Shown: piece after piece, positions 15,001-27,000 of the stretch | How positions within the stretch are numbered: the stretch's first letter is position 1 | Layout of the letters: each line of letters opens with the position of its first letter | Assembly: GCA_914767715.1 (NCBI GenBank) | Contig: OU612069.1 | Coordinates: forward strand, 21,201,387-21,265,386 | DNA from: Membranipora membranacea | Lineage: Eukaryota; Bryozoa; Gymnolaemata; Cheilostomatida; Membraniporidae | Length of the DNA stretch: 64,000 nt | Direction of reading: 5' to 3' | Notes under the pieces: model-generated | What the model saw: only the letters and a program-made list of their open reading frames with translations | Database searches by the model: none | What the model was told of the DNA's origin: nothing | Position numbers and translations under genes: made by a program

Positions 15001-18000
15001 TCGACCAGCTAGCCGTAGGCATCCACAATTGCCTTAACTTTATCTAATGCGAGAATACTGACTAGTCGCATGGTCTGATGTGATGAGGGCATTAGATAGC
15101 CCTTCCCATAGATCAATAAGGGGACAACTTCAAATACTCTTAATTATTCTGAAACTGATCTAACCGTCATTCACAAATCACCTGCTCTACCTTCATATAC
15201 TCATACCCTGAGCTTCCAATATCCCTTACATAACCACATAGATGTGCACATTCCTGAACATGAGCACAACAAAGCCTTGTTACATATGTCTATGTAATAA
15301 TGTGTAGGCTCTTGTATAGATCTCAGAGTTTGTGTGTTCTCCTGTGTCCCTGAGGGCTGTGTTGATTATATCATACTAATCCTAAACGACAACACAACTC
15401 ATATGATGATTAGATGATAACTATTACGTTACGTGATCAGGTGATCAGCAGCGGAGAAGAGATCTCTCCTGGGAGGCAGCGACTTAGCGTTATTACATAG
15501 AGTATATTATAATAGCTCTACGGGCAGTGTGTTCTACTGTAAGATCTCTATCTTAGCTTGCATAGTAAGGTCTTTAAAATCTTAGCCTAAGGCTCCACAA
15601 TGAGCTATCGCCCCATGGAACCTCACTAAATGAGAGCCTTTCTATCAGAGTGAAGCATACTGAGAGAAGAAATTAGACTTGCTCTCAGCCGTGATCAGCC
15701 TGAACGCTTAAAATATGCATAATGTGTACACGGGAGCGTAAGCCCTTGTAAATCACTGTTGGTTTAAGTTTTGTAATATTTGAAGAGGTGATTAGGACAC
15801 TGAAAAACGGTGGCAACTCCGACAAAGAATAGCAATGGTCACCCTCAATGTGATTGATCAATAATGTATAATCATCGAAGTGTAATACTTGAATTTACCA
15901 CCTAAGAATATAATTCAAATTTGTCATAGATATTTTACAAAGTTATGAGTGTGTATATATATAGTCATGAACTAGATTTTTATTACTACAATCTGACAAT
16001 CATGCACAGACACTACACTAGTCTGAGCCCCCAGACTTTTGCCCAACGCCCGACGGGGGGGGGGGCCTCCCCCACCGGCACACAGGACACAAGACAATTT
16101 AACCTATGAAATTCTCATTGATAAAAACCGATCCCAGCATTAGATAGGGAGTTTTCTTTGACATTGCTGCTTAGGCATCAGCAAGTGCTCTTAGGATTAC
16201 TTGTCAAACTTTATTCATCTTGTGAGGTTTTATCCTGTATGGAATGTATATTTAGATAACCTTGTGAATGACAGGAGTTATCAGAGTTATACATATGATG
16301 TATATAACAAGGCAGCCTCGATCAGATATAGGATGAGAAATCATATCACATATCACGTTAGGAAAATAGCCCAGCATAGCTGCAATTTCAGTTCGATTTA
16401 TATAGCGGGATTATGCCCCCTGAGTTTGTCATTACACACTCAATGCTGCCAATACACTCAATGCTGCCAGTACTAATGTACTGGCTGTAATGTGCTTACT
16501 GCTTCTAAACAGGGTTGATATTGATTCGTTTGGAAAACACCTGTTTGTATATTGGAAGACAAACAGCCCTGATTAATACATTGAGTACTACGCAGGTTCC
16601 ATATTTTATGGAGTAACAAGTTGGAAGTTTAGGTGTAACTAGCTAAAGGCCCAGGTATCTTGGCCCTGTGTTTATTTTGTCCCGAAATCTGTCACCATGA
16701 TGCCAAGAAGTTAAATAAAAAAGGCTCAAAATCGGCAACTCTGTTCATAAATGGCACCAGGGAGAACCTTAAAAGAATAGCCTGATTCCATTGGGCATAT
16801 AACACATGAGACAACAACATGTTCTTACTTCCTTATTAGTGGGTCCCCACATCTGAATGCGGTATTCCGACCTGATATGCGGTATTCCGACCTGATATGC
16901 GGTATTCCGACCTGATATGCAGCGCCAAATCTACTTCTGAGTCTTACAATAAAGCAATTTTGCTTTTTTTGCAAATTAGACGCGGCAGATCATGTTCAAT
17001 GTTTGGATTTAAATTCCATTAACAAGTCGTTCCTTTGTCTTTGTAGACTATATTGTTTTTAATAGATTTTAATTAGGCAATTATCCAACTTTGAAATGAG
17101 CAGGGTGTGTGACATAAATGTGTGAGAATTTTGCCCTTGCCCTGCTGTGGTGATTTTTCAATGGAATATTGCGGCAGCATCAGAACGGCATTAGAACGGT
17201 ATTAGAGCATAGTTATATTCAAAATAATCTGATGTTTCCTCTAACTCCAAGCATACACTAATTACTAAGAAGAGATAACTGTAAACTTGCACTAGCTCCA
17301 TTGGAAAAGGCTTTTTACCGCAAAAATTTAAGCTTTGGTATCTCAGATCACCCTGCATCTTTGCCTGCATTAGCAGTCTTAGTGGCTGATTCATGCTGTT
17401 TTCCACCTATTCCCTCTACTCTCTTTCATGTTTTCATGTTTCATCTTTACGTACATTATCCCAAAAATCCGAAAACATTTGCATACACTGAATATTCCAA
17501 GCGCAACATGCTGGTAGAAGCCCTACGAGGATGAGTGAGATGAAAACATCTGCAGGCAGGATGTTCAACTAGTCAGTGACTGCTGAATTATGTCATTAGT
17601 GATAATATTTACATTCTAAATCTGTATCATCATCGTCACGAAAATATGGTTATAATATCACCTGGCAACAGATAAGAAGAAACAACAGCTATACTGTGTC
17701 ATCTCAGTCCACCTAGGATCTAATATGGAAGCAATATTACGTAGCTTAGAACCGGACCACTCCCAAGAAAATAAGACGGTTAGCTCGTTCTTATCCGAGC
17801 AGCTCCACTTGTGAAGGGCCGGTTAGTTTAGGTTAGGTTGGCTGATACCGATAACAATTACTTCGATACAGATTAGGTTGTGCCTCCCTGTCTCCCAAAC
17901 CCTTGCTTCCTCTGGCACCCCCACCCCTGCTGACAGCCCCCTTTTGTGATAGCCCCAATCACGACAGCCCACCTGCTGACAGCCCCCCTCCACAGCTAGG

Positions 18001-21000
18001 CTGCACTTGAGACTCAAAATGTGCTATGAACTATGAACTATGAACTGCTTGCATGGCACAAGCCCAGCTAATATAACATTGGGAGCTGTCATCTGTATCG
18101 CTGTATTGTCTGCATTGAATTATTTCATCGTCTTTCTTCTGTTTGTGATTTTGAGCAGGATAATCAATACATCGCTGCCCTCATTCCATTCCTATGATGC
18201 ACTGTGTCATAAAAATCATCCAATACTGTCCTCATGATTGACACAAACCTGAGAATGATAGAAATTCTACACCTTGTACTAACGGCTGGTATATACAGGC
18301 CCATAGTTCTAGGGGAGGCAGGGACGCACTGCCTCCCTTAGAGTCTAAATATAGTGGCCTAAAAACACTATTATTGAATAAACCATATCAGAAGTAGCTC
18401 CCCAGGGATATCCGTTTGCCAAATATATGCCTCAAATTGCTAGGGAGGAGTTTTCTGCACCCTCCTGGTGATGCTTCTGACTCGCCTAGGATTTTTGCTT
18501 CCCCTACCATTTTTTCTAAACTACGGCCCTGATATACGAGGGAGGAAAGGAAGGTATTGCAGTGTCCTTGTAATTAGAGTGTAGTATTATATAATAGCAG
18601 AGAATTATAGTATGGGCCATCACACCTATTATTACAACAGATGGGCTTCATCGATATCATCATTAATGTGGAGAGATCGAGGGCTAATGTGGAGAGATCG
18701 AGCACTGAGGTTATTAATTACCTGCAGCTAATAGCTGGGTGTAGAACCATGTCAAATCTGTCTAACAGACCTGAGAAAATATGCTGCTGCCAAGAGGCAG
18801 AAAATTGGTCATTTACTGCGATTTTATAAAACGACATTATGAGCCAGTGTCTGCCGTCTTGGTGACCTGATGACGCTCAAGCCATTAACCTCTGCTGAAA
18901 TACTGGAACCTAATCAGATTCCCTAATCTAAATCAATCTGCAATGATATCAATGTATTTATAATATTTGATGATATGAATCCCGCATGGCTCGTTTGCAG
19001 CCAAGGCAACGGAATTCAATCAAACCTGTGAAGGCAGCGAATTGGCAATTTAAAACTTGTGATCATTGGTCAGCGTTCAAACTAAGTAAGCAGTTTGAGA
19101 GCAGTGCAGTTTGAGCCATACAAACAATGCACTGTGCACAAGGCACGAGTAATCACCCCTCCATATCAATAGGATTAACCTACTTCAAAATCAATCTTAT
19201 CTTGTGTCAAAGCCTGCTGCAGCCACTACTGCTGTTTGATTCTGGTATTCAGATAGATTATAAAAACCCACACGAGGGGAGGGTGAAAATTAGGAAGGGA
19301 TAGCCGAAAATTTCGAATACTGAATTATGGAAATATTCATGTCCTGTCCCTCGCCGGGAGGGGGGGGGCCGTCGAGCAGGGGAAAAATTCTGGGGGGCTC
19401 AGACTAGTCCTGTGTGATTGCTGAATGAATAGCAAGAAAACTAAAAAGCTCTCACAGTAATTAGTCCTAAATAGACCTTTAATCCTGTTAGATTTATCAA
19501 ACCTAAATCCAGTACCCTCATTAGGTTGGTGTATAGCTGTTGAATGGTCAATACTCTACCATTGACCCTCAAGATTGTCTAGACGCTGATGATATTATTA
19601 TAAAATTACTGTGTGAATGTTCACATCACTAAGAGCTTTAGTTTGATGTTATAGATATAAATGGCGTGCCGGACAATCCAAATGAATTGGTGTTTAATTG
19701 CTGTCAATATACTTGAAGATCTATTGTTACAAGTTCGCACCTATTGAAAAGTAGTACTAAACAAAAGATAGAGGATGTTTAAGATGTGCTTGTACGGTGC
19801 ACAGCTATTGTGTTTCAGTGTGGTATTCTGTATAGGGTTATTCACCCTTATGATGATACTGATGACATGAGATTTAAGATTACTTTGTTTCCTGACAACT
19901 TATTGTACCCTTGAGATGATGCCGTGTAAGCGAGATACTAGAGATGACAGCCTTTCAAAGCTTTGTGTAATGGGTGTCAAAAATATGTGTAGGATCACAG
20001 TTTGCTTTGTGATGGTCTGATTGTATCTTTTTCTTGTAACAACAGAGGATGAATAGATTTCTGAACTATTTTGGGAGTTAAAAAAGTTTGTTGTCACATT
20101 AAACTTTTTTATCACAGCTTGCAAGGAATGATTAGCGAAAAAAGACAGCAAAATTTACAATGCACAACTATTAGCTAACTAATTACTTTGCACCTAGTGT
20201 CATGTCACTGCAGGTGGATATTGGCTATCCTAATCCAGTCAGTGAGTAAATCCAATATTAGAAGAGTAATAATCCATAGTGAGAGATTTTAGTTATATGT
20301 GTAAGTTGTTAGGAGTTTGTGGAGTTGATGTCTTCGTTGTAGACCCGATCAATGACATTGTCTTCTGCGCCTCCGCGTAGTTCATCGAGAAACTGCTCTC
20401 GTTTTAATTCTAGAGTTCGTAATCGAGACCGTCGGTCTTTTCGTCGGGTTTCCCGCTCTCTTACGTCCAGTTTACTCGAATGCTCGGTTATGTCAGGCTC
20501 ATTTCTGGTTAGATACTTTTTACGATAGTCTGTGGATGTCTCTCGACAGCTAGCTGTACGTCTTACTCGGGCATCAATGGCCGTTTTTAACTCACCCATC
20601 ATTTCAGCCGTGCTGCTACGCTGCAATTGTCCATGAGAGTTATTGCGCTGTATTCGATTATTATTCCGCTCATGACTAGGTTTTACTGATGAATCTGTTG
20701 ATGGTAGCTCTAGACTGTTGTTATCAGCGTCCTGATGATGGGAGATGCGTTCAACGTCACCTTTTGCCAAATTATTGACAAAACTTTGTTCATAATCTGA
20801 CCCGTCCAGGTCGTCATCGCTGTCCGCCTCCCTTGTCTCTTCGTATTCCGACTCTACGGACTGGTCGACCTCACAGCCACACTCAGAGCTACACTCGTGG
20901 TGATCTCCATCACAATCAGACCCACAGTCAGACGTACACTCGTAAACCTCACACTCGGCATCATCATCGGAGCACTGATCCTCGTCCTGTGATCTGTCAT

Positions 21001-24000
21001 TCTCAGAGATCTCAACAACCTCTTCACCATCTTCATCACTATCTTCTATCTCTGACTCTAAGAGATCAGAGTCAGCCTCACTTTCATTGTCATCATATTC
21101 GGAATGTTCGCAGTTAGAGTCACATTCGTGTATCTCATCGTCATCATCGACCTCTGATGCTCCTTCACTTTCTTCTTCAATGATCGCCTCTTCGTCGCTG
21201 TGATCACAGTCAGAGTCGCAGTAATGTACCTCTTCATCCCCAGAATCTGCAACTATAATATCTAAATAAATCAACATTTGTCAGGAAAACTACAGGGCAG
21301 GGTGGACATGAATTTTAAGTTATTACATAGTGAGGAGGCCGGGGAGAAGAGATCGATTAGTTCAAAACCAATGATCGATGAAGCAGAATGTAATTTGATA
21401 ATTATTGTTTGCCAGACTCTTTGGTGCAGAGTGTACTTCTCCATCCAGATTGTCTTACCCTCGTTCTCTGATGATTCCACTCGCTCAAGTTCTCTCTCCT
21501 CTTCCAGGTCTTCTTCTTCCTCTTCTGCAGATTGCTGCTCTTCGTCTGCCGATACCTCTGCCTCACTGATCTCGATAACGTCACCCTCATCAGCAGAGTC
21601 AGTATTGTCCTGGTCGACCCTAAAATCTCCAACATCTGGTGCTATAATACTGTGATCAGAAAGCACCTGTTTATCTTTAGTTGCTGATACATCCAGGTTA
21701 GCATGGTTGGGTAAGGCAGCGTCGACATGTCCATTTGAGGCATATACATAGTTTCCTGAGTTTATATATCCGTTCTTGAGGTGGTTACTTTTGTGTTGAC
21801 ACCGCGGTGTACTCTCTTGTGATGAGCTTTCGTCCGCATATGGAATATCCAGAGATGTCTCCGCTGACAATAAGGACTGCCGGTCACCTTGGTGATTGTT
21901 TGTGTCTGCAGCAGCTGGAGATTTAGAATAATCCTCTGTGTGATTGTTTGCTGGCCGAGATATAAAATCCTCTTCTACAGGTAGTCTACGATTGGGCGGC
22001 TGGTTGTGATTTTCACTACAGTTCAAATCGTTATTGTGATAATGTCCGTTCAACCCGTTTATTTGTGATGATTTTATGTAAACCTCGTCAGAATTTCCAG
22101 TCCTGGTTACACCACAGAGCATAGAAGTCACTGATGATGCGACACCACCCATATTGTCAGACTGAGCTCTGCTGGCGGTACTTGCTGAAGCAGCAGGCAC
22201 CTGCTTACAGTTGTCGCAATGCTTTAGCTCTAATGACAGGTTGTTATTTGCTGGGTGCTGCACTTGGCAGGTTGTTGATGATGATGAAGCATCTACTACT
22301 GCATGGTTGTGAAGAGTAATCGCTGAATGTAATGATGGGTGAAATGTAGTACAGTCTGTCCTCTGACGACCACTGGTACGGGTGTTATAGTGATAGTTGC
22401 TCGGGTGAGGGCTGGCTGTGGAATGATCCGGGTAATTGTCTTGTTTTACGATAGACATGATTACGCTGGAAGAAATTGTTATTTAGATATTATTATTGTT
22501 AATAGTGTGTGTGTGTAAAGCTTGGCCCGATAAAACGTAACAAGTGATTTTCATGAATATTAATTGGGCTGCATTGTTCGTTTGTTAGCACAAACACAAA
22601 AAAGTGAACTACGTTACGAGTCAGTCGTCGTCGAGTCTCAATGTTTGTTTTTGTTTAACTCCATCTCCCAATTTCCGACTGCAAAGGAGACGATGACGAC
22701 GCTTTGAATGCTCGATGCTGTTGTATAATGTTATGTAAATGTCAAGCTTATGCAAAACAAGTGCATAGGTAATTTTTTCTATGCAGATTTACCACCCAGA
22801 GCAGATCTTGACCTCTGATAATGAGCTAGTGGTATAATTAGCTCAGTGCGCTGTGCGTTCGCTGTCGATAATATCCAGCGGTGTATTTGTCAAGAAATAT
22901 CCACAGCCTTTTACAAATATATGCCAGTGTTGATATCCAAATTTTAGTTCACCCTCTGTCACTACCTTATTGACTGATGAATTATCCCAATGTCCACATG
23001 AAGTATATCTCCTAGGCTTTATTATAGCGCCACTGCGATCTATCGAGAAGTGTGTGTGTGTATATATGATATGTAAGCAGGCTCACAATAAAACCAACAT
23101 GTTCCACAGTCTTTCAATGGAGATAATTCATCTAAAATCCTGTCACATTCCACGAGGGGTGTGGCTTAAATTTGGCTTCATAGTGAGGATAATTTTGAGA
23201 AGCTGACCAATTGCTGCTTGTAGTTTACACAAGCTGTATCTGGTTAACAGCCAATCCCATGGCCAAGACATGCAAAAATACACCTTGAATTACAATGTTA
23301 GGAGATTCAGGCAAGGCTTAGGGCAAATTAAATGATCAAATATTGAACCTTTTATGTCTTTATTGGCATGCTAGTATTTCGTTCAATAGGTTCATGTATT
23401 AGGTTATATCAATGCAATTTCTTTATGTTAGGTCTCTAGAAATATGACTACCAGTTTATGTAACAAAACCATAACTGGATAGAATATAGGCTTTGGCTGA
23501 GCAAACAGTATATCAAATTTGTTTTGAACTCTTCAAAGAGGGTGGGCTAAAAGTCATCAGTATGTTAACTTGTTTGCTGAGAAGAAGCACTAATGATATT
23601 TTGACTTTTACACATCATTAAACAAACAAATTCTCGTAAACAGCAATGGGTGGTCATCCCACCGCTTAACCTTCCTATTTTCTTAATTTAAGATTCCAAA
23701 ATGAATTCAACCCTCCTCACTGCAAAACAATGCAGGAAAACTTATGCAGTCTTGTGAAGTTTCTCCAGACTTTATAAGATATAGGTGTGATATGCCACCT
23801 GGTAGACTTGATGTCTCTTACTTTGGCTGGCTGTTAGTAAGGTTAGCACCCTGTAGGATTGATTGACGTTGATACACTAGAAGTCATTGTCTCTCTCCCA
23901 TGTCTGAACACACAAACCGTGGCTCCGGGTCTAACCATAGGCCCTGGATAAGATTATATAATGTTTTATTTATTTGATGAGTCGGTCTGAAAGGAATGAA

Positions 24001-27000
24001 ATTTTTGGCCAACTCTGCATGACCATAATATAACAAGACAACTCATCAAGAGCCGTGTGAACTATCATCAAGGCGTTCAAACTGTCAGTACATTGTTTGG
24101 TTTCTACTGCCAGCAAAAGTGTGAAAAAAAGACTATCATCAAAGGAGCGGATTTATTTGATTGTGAGTCGCAGCTAAAGCCATGACAAGTGCTGCACAAT
24201 AGCTGTCTTGGCTTGTTTCGACAGCATAACAAGCTGGAAAGAAATTCTAGATGACTTTTCATCTGTCTAATTTGTTTAATGCAGCGTTCTGTGTCACATA
24301 AAAACTTCATAAACTGGTTCAGTGAATTCTCTCGCCATTAAAAGTCAGCTGAAGGGCTATCTATTGCAAAGGTAGCAAGTTCCTCCTCCCAAATGAGAAA
24401 AACATACCACATTGTAGGTGAAGCGTAGGATAAAGAACAGGTTGATTCAAATGAGATGTTATTTTTTGTTCACACAAAGACCGATTCATGAAAATAAATG
24501 AACCAAAGAAAGACACTACAGGGTGTATGGGACCTGTGCCTATGCGTTACATGTGAAGCCAGCTTTTGTGTGGCCTAAATCCGCAACGAGAAAATGCGCT
24601 CATTGAAATTTCTATAAAAGTTTCTGAAATCTTTATGTCGATGATTCATGCAGGCTTTTGTGGAACATATTTGCTGCATCATCTGTCCAAATTAAAACGG
24701 ATGAAGGGTCATCTGGAATCTCAGATTTATCAATCACAGGTTAGCAATACAAAGGGCTAACAAAACTTGTAGGACACCTGATGTTCTACAAAGCCTTATT
24801 ACAGCGGCCACATTTTTGCTATTTTTTCACGAAAAAATACAACAAAAATGGGGCGGCTGTGATAAGGCTTGTTCTACAGTGATTAACGATATAGGGATTA
24901 GCTATACACTGTCAATCTTTTTTCACCTTTTGCAAATGTTCAATTAGACACAGCTAAGCTAAATCAGATGATTAGGGAAGTATAATACACAATCACTTTC
25001 TCCCTGTTGTTAGGCCGTCAGCATCATGTGATCAACGCGAAATTTATCACCACGGAGACTCCAAAGTCTTCTCAAACTATGTAAGGGTGAATTTCCTCAT
25101 CATTAATGTCATGCGTCTGCATACCAATGAATTTTGACAGATCTCAAGCTTGAAAGTTAAATGATATATGGGCCTAAAACAATTATAATGGCCATAATTA
25201 TCTTTTAATGAGTTTTTTTTGTACATAATACACTAAAATATGGCCGGAAACTGTAAACTCAAGATTAGATACTTTTTAAGTGACTCTTCAAAACAATTAG
25301 CTTTACTTGAAAAGGTGCTTGAATTATATTCCAACTGCAGTGGTTTGTTATTCAGAAAAAAACCTTTGGGATAGCTCTATCGCTGTCAGATCTTGCTTGT
25401 AAAATGCATGAGAGCTTGATTACCTTTGTTCTCAAAGAATTGGAGAGTGCAATATTGGATACCTTACGATGGTTTTGTGTTTAAGGCGGGGAAAGGGGCA
25501 CAAAGGGTTGAAAAATACACATATATAGACTCAAATTGAGTATGGGGTTTTATCCATGGTTAATCGGAACACTACCCCAATTCCGTAGGGCGTGAAGCTT
25601 TGGTCTAACAATAATGCCCAAAATTTAACAAGATAAGTATGTAATTTATCGATGATGGATACACCTAAAGGTTTCAGTTCTGTTTCAATTATTCCAAACT
25701 TTTGCATTTCCTAATTCGATAGCTCGTTAAGAAGCCTGGATCTGTCCTGATTGTACTTCAACTCTTGCCCCTTCTCCTTACGTAGCAGAGCAGCTGTCAA
25801 TTATAGAATTATGACGACATTTGTAGTATTGCGGTGCACCTCGGCTGGATACCCAATAAAGATATTTATTGATAGGAGTTTATAATATCAGCATGCTACA
25901 CCTTATTGAGAGTTTATGTTAAAATAGTGTGTAAATCACTCCTTATAACCTAATGCGACCAAATACAATTATACTCTAATCCGTGCAAAACACTTAAACC
26001 CCAATTAGCGTGTATTTCTACCTAATTACGTGCTATAGAAATGTTAATAACGCTGAAGGGATGGGACCTAGCACACAAGCTTGGCAACCCTGCCACTACA
26101 CAGAGAGTGACATGCATGCATAGCTAATGACAGAGGTTGGGGAGTGCCCCCAAGCCCCTGAGCTCTGCAATCAAACATATTGACAAGGGTGTTAGCATAA
26201 TGATACCAACTTCTTATAACACAGATCAAGTCAAGATCCTAAACTACTCATTAGACTAAGGACATGTAAACATTAAATACTCTGCAGCCAAAGATTGAAG
26301 TCGGTCAGAGAGACCATGGTATAAGTATAGCTGATGCCAACATTAGTTACATTGATAGATGCAGGCCCGTAGTTCTAGGGAAGGCAGCAAGGCACTGCCT
26401 CCCTAGAGAGCAAAACACAATTGGCCTAATGATACACTATGGTTGAAAAATCCATGTCAGGATCAGATCCTGTTGGATTTCCATTTTCTATTTTTATGCC
26501 TTTAATTGGTTGGGGAGGAGCTTACAGCACCCCTTCTGGTGATGCTTCGGACCTGAGATTGATTAGTTGTCTCCACCGTATCAGTGTGATTGTGAATTGA
26601 TCCATAGTGATTGTAAACAGCCTTTGTAGGCTGTTATTCTGAGCCAGTTCTGATGATCATGTGTTAGTTTCCGTTTTCATCATAATTTCTTTTCAGCGAC
26701 GAGGGGGTCAAAAACTGGTTCATTGAGCCAACCAGGTGTTATGAAATCTATTATAAACTGTTCAAAATGAGACCTTTTTTAAATTTTGATCATCTGATTG
26801 AATGTAAACACTAGGGTCAGTGCATCTAAATAAAGAAACGAAAACAAACTGGAGGAATCATTTTACTCTCATCGTATAATATCAGTCAGGTGCCATATTG
26901 TGCGTTGATCACATAATGCATACAAAGTTAGCACATCGTGTCTATAAATAGACTGACGGGTGCTGACAGGCACTAGATAGATAACACCAGCTCATTCCAG

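Noticed and set aside
20833-21655. Plus-strand open frames rich in His/Ser opposite the nested acidic gene
   Set aside because: They mirror the low-complexity Asp/Glu codons of the minus-strand gene and have no splice or start context.
22828-22875. tRNA A-box-like stretch (attagctcagtgcgc) near the nested gene
   Set aside because: No B box with a TTCRANNC core at suitable distance and no acceptor stem.
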